Made by a program: the position numbers and the translations under genes. Below are positions 36,036 through 49,556 of a stretch of 64,000 bases of DNA, piece by piece. Position 1 is the first letter of the stretch, and every line of letters starts with the position of its first letter. The DNA comes from Telopea speciosissima (Eukaryota > Streptophyta > Magnoliopsida > Proteales > Proteaceae). The DNA lies in NCBI RefSeq assembly GCF_018873765.1, contig NC_057924.1, positions 3,286,001-3,350,000 of the forward strand, read 5' to 3'. The notes beneath the pieces were generated by a model, which saw only the letters and a list, made by a program, of their open reading frames with translations, ran no database searches and was not told the origin of the DNA.

Positions 36036-39000
36036 AGTAGGGACACAGATCATCACCATCTCCTTTTGCATCTTCTATCAATTATCATCTCTAGCAAAAC
36101 TCCATGCATTGCTTGTGCTGTGTTGAGACTGGCACACAACTCCAACTATATGACTGTCAGAGTATTGCCCTATCAAAGTTTTTCAGGCTGCAGATAGTTG
36201 GAATTTCGGCTGAATGTTTACAGTTTATCCATTTGTCCCCCCTTTTGCTCTACTTTTCTGCTTTTTTTCTTTCTTTGGGGTTCTGTTAATGGTGTATTTT
36301 TGTCCATTCTCCCATATTCTGAGAACAGATACAGATGCAAGTTTGCGACGCATCATGTAGATTATTTTTTGTGCTCTAGGAAATTATTTTATTCTCAGGA
36401 TTGTATTACTGTACATTCATTTGTAACAAAAGTTCATGTGTTGCTTACTTCTGTGCTGCTACTGTTAAAATGCTCATTGTTTTCTTTGGGTCCTTTTTTC
36501 TTGCACAATATAATCTATATGCCCAATCAATGGGGCGTCCGAGGGGAGCAATACGATTTTTCTGTTACGATCCCCCTAAATCAATCAAGTGGGGGTTGAT
36601 TCTACATTGATTGCGTAAGGGATTTGGTGTAAATTGATATGATCTTGAGTTCCCTCACCTTATAAGCTGGTTTTAAGAGCAAGTTCTCCCAAGATTCGTA
36701 TCAATGGTATCAAAGTAGTTGATCCTTGGTCTGGATCCATCCGTACATAAAAGGGACGATTTGGTGTTCTGCTAGAAAATGGTGAACTGCCTCCAGGAAC
36801 AGAGATGACACAACGCATTCTAGGCACAGATCATTGGTATTGGGTTAACTGGTCATTTTGTAAAAAAAATCTCTTAAGTATAGAATCTAGAATCAAAGAA
36901 ATAATATGAAACAGAGTGGAGCCAATTTGGACCACCTGAGCATTTTCCTTAAAATCTAATAAGGTCTTTCATCCCCTTGGTTAGTAAAAAAAAAAAAAAA
37001 CTGAAAAATCTCTCAAATGAAGGGGTCAGTGAATAAGTATAGAATCTGGGATTAGACTATTAGAGAGGCAAAAGTTTAGAACGATCTGGCACACCATTTG
37101 GAGATAATTCATCAGTAAAAGCAAGGGTGGCCAGAATTAGGGTTCACAAACCTCTATAGGGTTTTAATATGTGTTTAAAATGCACTCATGTCTTCTCCTG
37201 CCTCGCGGTGAATGGGATCCCAAAATGTCAAATCTGGTATCTATTATCACTTTTTACACTCTTCCACAAAGAAACCCATAAGTAATTTCACACTATTCAA
37301 CAATTAGTATGATTTAGGTTTGATTCAAATTAAACTTTATTTAATTTTATTTTGGTTCAAACTAATATTTTTTTTTAGTCTAAGATCGAATCCAAATCGA
37401 ACGGAATGAATGTTCACTTTTCAAATTCAAAACCAAACATAACCATACCGTGTGTGTAACAATTTCCACTGTATCCCAGAAAGAAAAAAGAGAAATCCAT
37501 TGGACTTGCCTAATCCATGGTTCTTGTTGATTTTTGACAGAACGTTTGGAGCAGAGACGAGTTTGGAAATTGAGGCCCGTGGTCTATGGGTCCACAAGGT
37601 TCAACATGGCTTGGCCTAGAAAGGCAAAAAATCAAATTTAGCAGCCAAACAAAACCTCCACCCATGGTAAATGGGATCCCATTCACCGTGGGGCGGGAGA
37701 GGACGGGAATGAATATTGGGAGGGTATTTTGAAACATATTAAGACCCTAGGATGGTGGGTGAACCATCCTCTATGGGTAGAGGAAAATTTTAATCCTACA
37801 AAATAAACTTGACATTCTTGTTGGTTTCCTATATTGTCAATTCAAGTCATTTCTGCTAAGAAGATGAACATAGAAGTGTTCAATGCTACAATTATTCTAC
37901 AGCTGCCTCAAGAAAACTGTTTATTGGGAGTCCGCAAAAGTTGCAGCTTTTGCTTAAAATTGAAACTAGAGACTCCTTGTTTTGCAGCTGCTATGTTTGT
38001 TCTGATAACTTAGCCAAAAAAAAAAAATTTTGATTTCATGTTTTGTTCTTAAGTTATTTACTTTGGTGGCAATAATTTAATTGACTTTAATTCTTGATTT
38101 TCAATGTCACTACTGGCTCTGTTTGTTTCGGAATAAAATTTTACATGTTGAAAAATTTTTCAATAGAAACAAACATTGGAAAACTTTTCCAAGTAAAATT
38201 TTACACTAAAACAAACGGAACTAAAGAAATATAAGATTAGGGAAAAAGTTTTCTGTCCGGAAGTGTAGCCTACGCCACACTCCCATGAGCTATCTTTCTC
38301 CTCTCAATATGATAAGACATCTCTATCCCCTTATTTTGAGAAGGAGAGAGATAGACACATGGGAGTGCCGTAGGCCACATTCCTAGACAGAAAACTACTT
38401 CCCATAAGATTACTCTCTCTCTCTCTCTCTCTCTTCATTTCATCAACTAGGATCACTACACAAAGTTTAATGCACAATGATGGTCGAAGAAGGGGAAGTA
38501 AAAGCAATGGCTTTCCCTTCAAACCAACGATAAAAATTTGACTTATTCCAAAGAGGTGCTTTGGTTATAACTTGTAAAAAATACAATTGCCCCCAGTGAA
38601 TGGCCTCAGGTCTCTGCCTGCAATTAGCAAATGCAGCTAGCCTTAGCCTTCAATCTTCCATACTACAAGGTGTCAATTTAGAATCGAAATTCAAATAGAA
38701 ATTAAAAAATTGGATTAAAACCAAATCAAATCGTGCTAAAAAAAAGTTAGTTTGATTTTATTTTTAGAAATTGAAATTGTATTTCATTTGCTTTTGATTT
38801 TAAATTTTAGATTAAATTCAACGGTTTAAATCAAACCAAATAAAATGTAATCTATAAATCGAACCTAAACTATACTACACAGTAAAAGACTAAAACACAT
38901 GTTTTAAAATAAGATTTCAGTTTTCAATTTGTATTCGACCATCGACTCTCCTTAGTCCTTAGGACTTCCTTTCCACTTGCTTCCTCTTTCATGTCTTGTT

Positions 39001-39686
39001 TCTGCAACGGTAGTAGAGAAATTCCCAAATCTAATAGAACTCGAGAAGTGAATCGAATGAAATCAAATTATCCAAATTATCCAGACCACATACAAACCAA
39101 ATGAATTTGAATACAGAAGCCAAATAGAAAATAGAATAAAATCAGATCGATTCGGTTTAGTTTTTGTTTTGAATTTATGGAAATTATTTAGTTTATTATA
39201 TCTTGAGCCGAATCAAAATTGAACTAAAAAAGGAAATAGAATCTATTGACACCCTTAAATTCACTACTAGATTTATGTTATTTACAATCTAAAAGCTTAA
39301 GCCATTAAATAGAATTCTAAGATTAAAGTGAACTGCGAAAGGGTACTTTGGGAAATGCAGTCTGAACAGATCACCGGAGATTAGCCAGGAAAGATCCTTT
39401 TCTCTTTCACCTGGTTGGCTTTCCCGTGCTGCTCTTGTTTCGCATAGTTTTGCCCCCACCGAGATTCCGAGACCGAAGCAAATCAGATTCCTCGTCAGCC
39501 TTCAAAACCCTAAACCCTTTAATCAACCCTTCTGTGATTTTCGCTTTGTCGATTGAATGAGCGAAGGTTCTCATTTCGCCATTCGCGTTCGATAAATCTT
39601 TGGAGGACCACAACTCTCTCCAATTCGTAATTTTAGTTTCTTTTAGAACTTGTTGTTTGCCTTGATCTCAAAGATCTTTTGTAGAG
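36036..39686. other. Intergenic region between the SHV3-like and FtsZ genes
   Basis: No gene supported. The first few hundred bases after the stop should contain the 3' UTR. At about 36500-36730 the words AATGGTATCAAAGTAGTTGA resemble a tRNA-Met primer-binding site next to a decayed LTR, but no partner LTR is seen. A (CT)n run lies at 38407-38433 and low-complexity AT-rich sequence at 38650-39250. Confidence 0.45.
38114..38222. mobile_element. Small foldback/MITE-like element
   Basis: The ends GGCTCTGTTTGTTT and AAACAAACGGAACT are inverted copies, as are the inner AATAAAATTTTAC and GTAAAATTTTAC. About 109 bp, non-coding. Confidence 0.55.
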
Positions 39687-42600
39687 ATGACTACGTTTCA
39701 CCTCACAAACCCTAATCACTTATTATCGTCTTCTTCGGTTTCTATTGTGTTCGGTAAGAAGGTGGTCTCCGGAGATGGTCTCCACATCGCCGCTTCTCCG
39801 GGACTTCGCCGAAGAAGCTCACGGAATCGAAGCAACATTGGTATCTGCTGTTCTTTTTCTTCGTTCCCTCCCACGGAGTCAGCTAGGATTAAGGTCGTAG
39901 GTGTTGGTGGTGGAGGAAACAATGCTGTTAATCGGATGATTGGAAGCGGATTACAGGTAGGTTTTGTTTCAGCTTTTGTAGGTTTCAAGGGAAACGTTTT
40001 AATTTGCATTTATAACTACATTCCTTTTTTGGCTTAAGTATCTGTTTGTTTGAAACCCTTATTTAAATTGTTCAGTTGTATTTCGTATTTTTCTGCATTT
40101 GAAATGAATCTTTCAGACCTTCATATGAAAAATGTTGATTTAGAAGCAAAATCTTATTTTTGTTATCGGTTAAAATGACTCGATTTCAATCTTGTAAACG
40201 ACTCTCTTTCTATTGATATGCTTAGTGTACTGGAGTGCCCGTGAAATTCTGCAATTCAAAGATGCAATTTTTGAGAATTCATTCTGCAGCTGGAGACCGC
40301 TTAGATGTTTAGGGTTTTATTGGAATACCCGTGCAGTTTGCAGTTTTTAATAAGTTATATGACTTATGATGTTGACTACTTGTCTACTTTGATATCAGAG
40401 TGTTGAGTTCTATGCCATAAACACGGATTCTCAGGCTCTATTACAGTCCGCTGCGGAGAACCCACTTCAAATTGGCGAGCTCTTGACTCGTGGACTAGGT
40501 CTGGCATTCTCCCTCTACTACAGAGGTTTCTGAAAATTTTAAACTTGCGGGTTGCTTATAATTTAAATGCTAATTCTGTATTTCATACAATTTTTTTTCC
40601 CTGGTGAATATACTATTGATTAGAATTACTAAATAGAGATGCAGGTACAGGTGGTAATCCTCTTCTGGGAGAACAAGCTGCAGAGGAATCAAAAGAAGCA
40701 ATAGCAAATGCTCTCAAGGGCTCAGATCTTGTGTTTATTACCGCAGGTATGGGTGGTGGCACAGGTTCTGGTGCTGCTCCTGTTGTTGCCCAGATATCAA
40801 AGGAAGCGGGTTATTTGACTGTCGGTGTGGTTACCTATCCTTTCAGCTTTGAAGGACGTAAAAGATCTGTTCAGGCAGGTGCCTTCCCATCTTTTTGAAA
40901 AATTTACTGCAAAGTTATATGTTATGCATTTAAAATTGTGGCTGTAGGCACGGACATGCATTCATGTCTTCATGTTTATATTATAGCCATTTTTGTCTTT
41001 TTTTATGATTGACTTACCCTTCTATTTTAGCATTATTTAGTTTTCTGTGGCATTTTTGGCTATAGATCATAGATTGTTCAAAAACACCAAACAAAGAATC
41101 CTATGTTCAATAGGGGCTAATGAAATGTATCATCATTTTATAACCTCCTCTGAGGAAATTTAAAATATTTAATGCGCATGAAATAATTTTTTAAGGCTGG
41201 CAGTAAGAGAAATTTTTTTTTGGGGGGTTTCTTCTTGGGGAAATTGTTGATAGTGGGCAGACAGAACACATGGTAGCCCTTTTTCATCTTATTGCACCTA
41301 TTCTTCTAGGGGTCACTAATTTCTGATTGATTCTGCTATCAAAAGAATAAAATTGAAAATAGTAGAGTTCCTGGTGCACTGGAAGCATCGTTTGAAAATA
41401 CTCCTGGTGCACTCGAAGCATAAAATACTTCTCTCAAATCCGCTGAGCAACTGTCAATTCACTGGAACCCTCTAACTTGAAATGATGGTGTGTCATGTCT
41501 CATGACCATACAGAACTATTTCCTGAAATCTATATGATGTTACTTCAAGGCTTCTCTGCTCCAAATTCAAGATTCTTGGTTCACAATCATGCTAGCAGAA
41601 TTACACATCCCCGGTTGCCCCTTCTATATAAAAACCCCAATTCTCAAATCAGATCACTTAGTCATGGACACCAATTTTTTTGTTTTCTTTTTAGTCTTGC
41701 TAATTATATATCACTTCCTTTTCTTACCTCCAATACCAATTGTGAACCTTTTCCTTTTATGAACTCACATTGCCCATGACAGAAGTCTCCAATGATTTTT
41801 TTTTCTTCCAAATAACAATTAATTTGGGTTAACAATAATATTCAATATTCTGACTTTAAATAGAGTTGAATGATGGAACAGAATTTTTGCAGCCAACTCA
41901 TTTAGTTGGGATACAGTTAGTCTAGGGTTGAGTTGAATTGTAAATATCAAGAAATCTGTGAAGCATTGTAACCTCTGCATGATGGAGGTGCACATGCACC
42001 TCCAAAAGCAGTGTTGCATCCTGAATGCGTGTTGTTTTTCCTCAGTGTTCTCTTAGGTATTGAAATTGTAGCTCCATCTCATTAAAACTGTATATTACAC
42101 ATAGGTGGTTCGTTACTTATTCTATTCTGTCTCACTTCAGTCTGAAGTAAAAGAAGCGCTGAACTTCTTGTTGAGTTTTAGTTTGCTTACTCTCATGCTA
42201 TTCTGCTCCTCTTTTTTTCCCTCACCAACAGGGATGACGGTGGGGGTTGGTTCTCTCCCTTATTATAATTCCTAGACCAGCCATGGTAGACTGGTACACC
42301 CTTTTATTTCTTGTCTTGGTTACATCCATTGAGGGCGATGATAGAATACTTCCAAAGTATACTAGCAAAATCTATCATGTCGCCACAGCAGGGAACTTCC
42401 TTTTTTTCTGGTTAAAATTGGGAGGGGTGGGGGGGTGGGGTAATGTAGTTCTAGATTGAATGTAATCCAACTAGAAGCCAAAACCAGAATCTGTTCTTCA
42501 AAGGGTGATTCGGTTAGGGTTAATTTAAGGGAAAAGGCTACATTTAGGGTGGGTTAGTGAGGTCTAGGGTTTGATGCGAGGGTTAAAGTTAGATGATATG

Positions 42601-45600
42601 CAGGAGTCTTCCAGTGAAGATCTTGTTAAAAAAAAAATACAAGCCAGAGGTTGCTGGACAGAATCGACAGCAAGTTATGGAGTCTGGGGTTAGGGTTTTT
42701 GAAAGAGGAAGGGTGGAGTTATTAGGGTTTGGCTTGGCAGAATGGGACCAGACTTGGATCGAGTTCTCCAAGGGAGTAGAGGAGCACTCGGTCAAGTTTT
42801 GGGAGGGTTCTGATGGCTGGTTTAGGCTATGCTGGTTGTGGGTGGTCTAGGGGAGAAGACAGGCATGGTTATGGTTTGGTTCAGGTTCAAACTTACTTGA
42901 TTATTGAGGAACGAAATTGAACAGAATTGCTTTGTTGATGTAGAATACTTCTTGAAATCAGAACTTGAAAGTAACAGCAATGGAGAAGACAAGTAACCAA
43001 TTCGAACCACCAGGGCTTCCCACCGCAAGGTGTCAATCAGATCAAACACCGATTTTGTCAGCCTTGATCAAACACAAGACAATTCGTCCTGAAGAAGACG
43101 AGTTGCAACAGCAGCTTTAGAGTTGAAATTTTAAAAAATGTGAGGTTAAAGAGACCCGCGATTTTCCATTATTTGTTAGGGCGCCATGGCGTCCTGGCGC
43201 TGGAGAGGGTTGCATGGCGACCTACGCCATGGCGTCCCTCTTTGATTTCTTCTTCCTGTCTCTCTTTCCCTCTTCGATTTCTTCTTTCCCTCTTCAATTT
43301 CTTTCGATTTCTTCTTTCCCTCTTCGATTTCTTCTTCGATTTCTTCTTTCTGTCTTCTTTCCCTCTTCGATTTCTTTCGATTTCTTCTTTCCCTCTTCGA
43401 TTTCTTCTTCGATTTCTGAATTTTCTTCTTAAAACTTGAGAAACAATAGAGAAAAAATAAAACATGGCTTGAGTATACATCTATTAACACATTAATAATA
43501 GAGAAAATAAAAAATAAAACATGGTCGACATGCTCGCCATGGCAACGCCATGGCGGGCGACATGTCGATATATCGACGTGACACCCCTCCACCGACTTGG
43601 ATCGCCGTGACGCCGTGACAACTATGATTGAACCTAGGAGTAGAAACCCCCTAGTCAATTCTAATTACAAGATTACCTCTCTCAAAATCGTGGAGAGGAG
43701 TGGGAAAATTAAGTTGTCACATGACTACTAAAACAATTTAAAAAGGAATCTATTTAATTCACTGAAATTGAACCGCTGGTTCAAACCAGCTTTGGACCAG
43801 TTCAATTTAAAACATGAAAATAAAACTAAGTATGGAACTAAAACAGCTAATCCCGTATGCAACCTTGTTACCCATAGTTTAGGCCCATAAAAGCGGCCTA
43901 TTACATTGAAAACCCATTGGATCAAAGGCCCAACATGTATATAACCCAACCCTAGACTTATTCCCATTAAAATAAGCCTCTTTTGGTGATGTATCTGCAT
44001 CACGGGGGGGTTGGAGACAAGAATCTCCACGTAGTTGTGCTGCAAAAAGATTGAATCCATTCATACATGTGTCATGCTTTTACTCCGGAAAATCTGATCC
44101 ATTTTGCAAGATCTGGAGATTGCAAAATATCAGACTGAACCGTCTGACAATTTCCATTCTTTGAGATGAATCATGAGCCACAATTTAGAGAATATAGATT
44201 GACACTCTCCTGCCCCCCACACCTCCAGGAAATGGTTTCAGTAATCCAATTAGATCAAAATACAAAATTTGGGGATTAGAGATCTGTGTAGGGTGTAACC
44301 TTTGTAATTGAATAGTGTGTGCTGTGTTGGAAATATGTCATGTGGGGACTTGTAATCTTATGGTGTAAATTCATTTTATCAATTTCTTTAGCTTCCCTAA
44401 CAAAAGCATCTTGTTCCCCCATTTTTTGTATTCGTGTTTTTTTTCAGGCATTGGAGGCTATTGAAAAATTACAAAGAAATGTCGATACTCTTATAGTGAT
44501 TCCCAACGACCGTCTATTGGATATTGCTGATGAACAGATGCCCCTTCAGGATGCATTCCTTCTCGCTGATGATGTTCTACGCCAAGGAGTGCAAGGAATT
44601 TCTGACATTGTCACAGTCAGTGGTTTGCAGATTGTACTTTCTCTCTTACAAATGTCACCCCTATTGATAGTCCAACTTATGTTGGAAAATTATTTCCCGT
44701 CTTGCAGATACCAGGACTGGTGAATGTGGATTTTGCAGATGTCAAGGCAGTCATGAAGGACTCTGGAACTGCAATGCTTGGAGTGGGGGTTTCTTCTGGA
44801 AAGAACCGTGCTGAAGAAGCAGCTGAGCAAGCAACTTTGGCTCCTCTTATTGGATCTTCAATACAATCTGCTACAGGAGTTGTGTATAATATCACGGGAG
44901 GGAAGGACATAACCTTGCAAGAAGTAAATAGAGTGTCCCAGGTGCTTATAAAACTTTTTTCTTTTACTTTTTTACCATTCTTTCGTGTGTTCTACTGCAC
45001 TCATATTTTCTGACAAAAGGTAGACACAATCAGAGGTTTTTTAATTTTAATTTTTAAAAATTTCTATGCCATGAAGGTGGCAATGGTTCAGGTGAAGCTT
45101 CAGTCTTCTGTGGCATTCAAGGGTGGGAAACTGCCAACCCTATCTCAGAAATAACCGGTTGGGTTGGAGGAGTACTTAGTAAACCCCCTGGTTGGGTTGT
45201 ATCAGCAAGGTCATTGTCATTTTCATGTTGCTCTGCAATGCCAACAGGATAGTAAGAGGCTTTATCTGTTCCACCGAATCCAGATTTGTTTGGTGGATCT
45301 GTTCTGGCTTTACCATTCTGTTTTGGCCTGGCTACAGTAAAAGCTAAGCGATGTCATTCCTTCATTAAGAATTCAACATTCTCATTCAGTCTGATATCTT
45401 TCCAAGCCCCCAACAAGACTGTCAGTTATTGTTGTCTAGGGAAAGTCTCCTTTGCTAATCCTGGTTTTCTGCTCATATTTGGCAGTGAATCATATCTCAA
45501 AACATTGTGACCTTTTCCAGAGAACCATATTTCATGACAATGTAACCCATTTCCCGTGTTCTTTAATGTGTTTCATGCACAAGATAATTTGTGGCATCAT

Positions 45601-46134
45601 TTCCAGTGTTTTTAGGTTTTCTACCTCTTCAATTTAGCATTGCACTCACATTGTGTTTTCATAGTCAATTCTTTCTCTAGTCGTAGGCACTTTTGGTTCC
45701 AATTTCAAAAGACTGTCTTATTTATTTTTGCTTTTCAATTTATGACTCTTTGTTAATTTTTAAAAGAAAACAAATTATGTATGAGCTTCAGTTATGTTGC
45801 CATCAGCCAAGAATTTAGTTTAACATATTTAATTGCCAGACCTAACAAGAGCTGGGTATTTCTCATATTTGTTTTCCAGGTAGTCACTAGTTTGGCTGAT
45901 CCTTCAGCTAACATAATATTTGGGGCGGTCGTGGATGACCGTTACAATGGCAAAATCCATGTGACAATTATTGCAACCGGCTTCTCACAGTCATTTCAGA
46001 AGACACTGTTGACAGACCCCAAGGCAGCCAAGAAAGTAGAGAAAGCCGCTGTGAGCCAAGTTGCTTTTCCTCAGCAGTCACCAGCTGCAGCATCCAGTGC
46101 TCAATCTCGGCCCCCCCGGAAGCTCTTCTTCTAG
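39687..46134 (+). CDS. FTSZ1: Plastid division protein FtsZ, FtsZ1 type (complete, 6 exons)
   Basis: Exons: 39687-39956, 40399-40498, 40645-40874, 44448-44615, 44708-44941, 45880-46134; total 1257 nt, 418 residues plus stop, all phases consistent. FtsZ is a tubulin-like GTPase that forms the stromal division ring of chloroplasts. Residues 1 to about 60 are Ser/Arg-rich with few acids, as in a chloroplast transit peptide. Then come [18 protein letters not shown] (about 67-84), the tubulin signature GGGTGSG at 160-166, and the T7 synergy region [11 protein letters not shown] from 262. The C-terminus lacks the conserved tail motif of FtsZ2 proteins, which favours FtsZ1. Intron 3 (3.6 kb) has a GC donor (CAG then gcaggt) rather than GT, because only this border keeps the frame and the conserved [10 protein letters not shown]. 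The ATG is the first in frame and begins the transit peptide. Confidence 0.94.
43180..43620. repeat. Pyrimidine minisatellite flanked by CGCCATGGCG-rich segments (FtsZ intron 3)
   Basis: At about 43256-43430 a roughly 20-bp unit (CGATTTCTTCTTTCCCTCTT and shorter variants) is tandemly repeated. On both sides (43185-43235 and 43535-43615) there are palindromic GCCATGGCG words. Long open frames across this stretch come only from the repeat period and are not genes. Confidence 0.7.
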
Positions 46135-48021
46135 CCTACACTTCCTAGGAAAAACAAATTTTAATTCATTCTTTTTTCTTTCTTCAATGTAGGAAAGATT
46201 TCTGTTTTTCTTTTCCCCCTTTGCTAGGGTTGGGAGGCTCTTCAATTTCTTACAAATGTAATGTTCTTGAAACCCTTTTTAATCACGTATGTACCATTTT
46301 GAGGTTCTCCCTCTAGATCCAATTTTCTTGTCATCTCTTTGTTCGGGAAAAAAAAAAAAAATTATAAAGCAGTATTCAGTTGGTCACTTAACCATCCAGA
46401 TCAGCATGCTGTGCGAGTAATGGTGTGAACTGTGAAAATGGCTGTCCCTGTTTTATCCAGATGTGAAAAGACTTGTAATTTCACAATTCTGGTTTCTTTC
46501 TCATCCCGCCCAGTCTGACAATGAGCATTCGTATTCTGATATTTCTTCCCAAGACACTGCTGATCTTGTATGATTTCTAGTAAGTCCTTCGATTTCTTCT
46601 AGCTTCTCTCGTTCTGCGAATAGTCAGGACATTGAGGAATATTCAGAAGGGCATTTCGAGAAACAGTTTAATTATATCTCTGTTTTGTTTGAAGAAAGGA
46701 AGTATCCTAAAGAATCGATCTTTCTTTTAGTACTAGAATCTCTCTTTGATTGATCAATGTCTGGTATTCTGAATCCTCATTACCAATGGAATGTAATCGA
46801 TATTTGGATTGATCAGAAGATCCTTTCACTATATTTGGAAGCTCTCTATTAATGCTTGTAGCAAGATCTCTAATGAGGAATGTTAGTGCAATGGGCTGAC
46901 CGGTTTACCAGGCACACACTCATTCCTGCAAGTTCAATGGAGGTATCAGAATATCTTCAATGAAGTGATACCTCCGGTTCTACAAGAGGGGGCAAAATGT
47001 CCAGTGATGCTGTGTAGATTGTTTGCCAAACTATCATCCAAGTTAGAGCCAGAGCCTGTCCACCCCTCATTCCATTTGTAACAGCCTTTAGGTTCAGCCA
47101 ATTGGACTGTCTTCTCTTTGGTCCTGCTGAGCAAGCAATCAACCTCCCTCTTTGGTAAACTCTGATGGAATTTGGGATAGGAGACTCCCAAGCTAGAAGG
47201 GACTTGATGTTCTGTCCATGTATGTGGAAGTGCTCAGTGTGGCAAATTTAGACCCTTTAAAATCAGTAAAAGTTTTTTGGTAATTTGTTGCTTCCCTTCA
47301 TTGGCCACTTGGCCAACCAAATGACCTAATGGACTACCTTCATCCATAAACTCTAGTTATATTAAGCAACAGAACTTGGTTTTGAAATAAAATGGAACCT
47401 GCCTGAGTCTTTCTTTCTGTTAAGGTGATGTAAAGCTACATGACCTATGGTTTTAAAACCCCAGAATTGGGATCAGGATCGTTCAGGAATCAGTAAGAAT
47501 TGACCTAAATATACCCTTAACCTTAGTGTTTGGAAGGGGATTGGCCGAGCCAGATAGGCCAGAATCAGGAATCAGCTGATCCGGCCGATTAGATCCCCAT
47601 TTTTTGAAATCCTAGACTATCCTTCTAAATATAAGGGCCTTGATCTTACTCCATGCCATGAATCATGAATGTTACTCTTTTAGAACCGAGTTACATGAAA
47701 TCTACTATATGTCAATACACATGTAACATACCACCATGTTTGCGATGACCCACTTCGGATCAAGTAGTCCTTTTAAAGGGTTCCATTATGGACTCTGCTC
47801 CGAAATCCCACAAGGATGAAGAACTAAAGGAGGGACCACCGACCAACACACCAGTAGCCAGAGACGTGAGACATGGGTTTCTTTCAAAGCTTTGCTCCCT
47901 TCCAGTATTTTCAAAATTTTGTTAAGTACTCAAAGTTTTAACTTCTTCTCAAATCTCAATTCAATCCTTTCTTTCTTGCACTCCTTCCCTTACCTTCCTC
48001 ATCATAAAAGATGGGGCTGAT

Positions 48022-48386
48022 TGTTAGGTACTTGACCAATACGCCAAAAGCTCCGAAGCTGATAGAACACGTTAAATCAAGCCCTTTAACCTATCCCATA
48101 CTAGGCTGGCCCAATCTAGTGCTCATATACTATAGTAGGCCCCATTAGGCACATAACAGACCACCACGCTTCCGCAGCCGTCGTCCTCGGCGGCTCTCAC
48201 TCTAGGTAGCTTTTATTCTGGCGGTAGGTAGCCCTTTCCAAGCGGCTTCACTCTGCTCCAAGGTTTTTGCCTGGCGGCAGGTAGCCCTTTCTTGACGGCT
48301 TTCACTGTACTCCAGGTAGCCCTTTCCGTGACTCGAACCCTTGACCAGGTGCCTAGCTTTGATACCAAATGTTAGGTACTTGACCA
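48022..48386 (-). mobile_element. TRIM retroelement copy, truncated at its 5' LTR
   Basis: 48022-48158 (137 bp, starting TGTTAGGTACTTGACC and ending AGGCACATAACA) is the reverse complement of the LTR of the complete TRIM at 58429-58906. The internal region follows, and TTTGATACCAAA (48359-48369), the reverse complement of a TTTGGTATCA primer-binding site, adjoins the start of the second LTR at 48370. That second LTR breaks off after about 17 bp (TGTTAGGTACTTGACCA). No coding sequence and no TSD. Confidence 0.85.
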
Positions 48387-48784
48387 ACTATGCGAATTCA
48401 TTTGCAATTGTTGACAGCAAGAATGCACCAGGCTCAAGAAAACTGTGGAAAAAAATGGGTTGATTCAAACCCCAAGATCTCCTGCTTTACTGCTTTCAGT
48501 GCTTCTTCCTTTGGTTTCTGCAAACTATAAATCTATTGCTTCAGGGCGTCTTCTTTCCTATGGTTTTCTTGTTACTTCCATCTTCCAATTCCACAAGGCA
48601 ATTAAGTGGATTTCATCCCTTTTTAAGTTTTGGGTTTGCCTCCATTCCATCCACACTTTCCTCAAGTTTGTCATCTTATATATTCGGCTAATCCACTCTT
48701 CATAAATTAGTTTATGCGTCTAAATTTTTTTTTTCGGGAGCTATTTATAGAAGGAAATAGAAAATTGGACCCTTGAAGCCATTA

Positions 48785-48915
48785 AGGCTGTGTTTGGAAT
48801 GCATTATTGGAATAGATTCTAAGTCTAGAAAAATAGAATGCATTTTGAAGTAAAAAGAAGGAAAAAAAAAATCTAGTTTCAAAATGTCTCCGAGAATACA
48901 AACCAAACATAACCT
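48785..48915. mobile_element. Small MITE-like element
   Basis: The ends AGGCTGTGTTTGG and CCAAACATAACCT are inverted copies with two mismatches. About 131 bp, AT-rich, non-coding, with inner words GAATGCATTATTGG and AGAATGCATTTTG. Confidence 0.5.
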
Positions 48916-49259
48916 AAATCTTCCAATGTTGAAACCTGGCAGCCGAAATATGAAACCTCAAACTTATTAATTGTAACTTGAAAGTTATGCAAAAAATGTA
49001 GTAGAACCAAGTTTAAAAAATCGGAATTGGATCGGTTAAATCAGTCTATTTGAATCCAAATCGGCCTATTCAAACGTATCGAATTGAATAAGAATTACAA
49101 TCGACTGAGGTCGATGTAGTCGCCGATAATACTTATTTGAGCCCTAAGCAAAACCCCAATGTAATCATGGATTTTGTTTTTTTAAAGGGGAAGTGGCGAG
49201 ATTAGTACTTTGTTACTTGTTAATTGTATTGTCATCTATCCACATTATAGCTAAGTTGT

Positions 49260-49556
49260 GAGTAGATCCGATTCATGATAAGGTACGGGAAAGTCGTTTG
49301 AGATAGCTTAACCATGTTCAATGGAGGCCTTTAGATGCTTCAGTTCGGAGGAATGATTTAATTCAAAATGATAGATCTAAAAGAGCCACAAACATGTCTA
49401 AATTAACCTTAGGAAAGGTTGTGAGGAAAGGCATACATAGCCTAGGCCTTTTTGCCTTTTATCAGGTATGACTTCTGATAGAGCTGATTAATGGAGAACA
49501 ATGATCCATTTAACCTACCCCATTCAGTTGGGATAAAGTCTATGTTGTTGTTGCTC
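49260..49556 (+). mobile_element. RTE-type LINE 3' relic
   Basis: Broken plus-strand frames resemble the C-terminus of the copy at 53352 (a [13 protein letters not shown] stretch near 49290-49345 and GKVVRKGIHSLGL near 49417-49455). It ends CTACCCCATTCAGTTGGGAT, then AAAGTCTATG and TTG units. More decayed than the 53-kb copy. Confidence 0.7.

Noticed and set aside
43169..43658. Arg/Lys/Glu-rich frames of 100-160 codons (both strands)
   Set aside because: They arise from the period of the pyrimidine minisatellite, with no non-repetitive domain.
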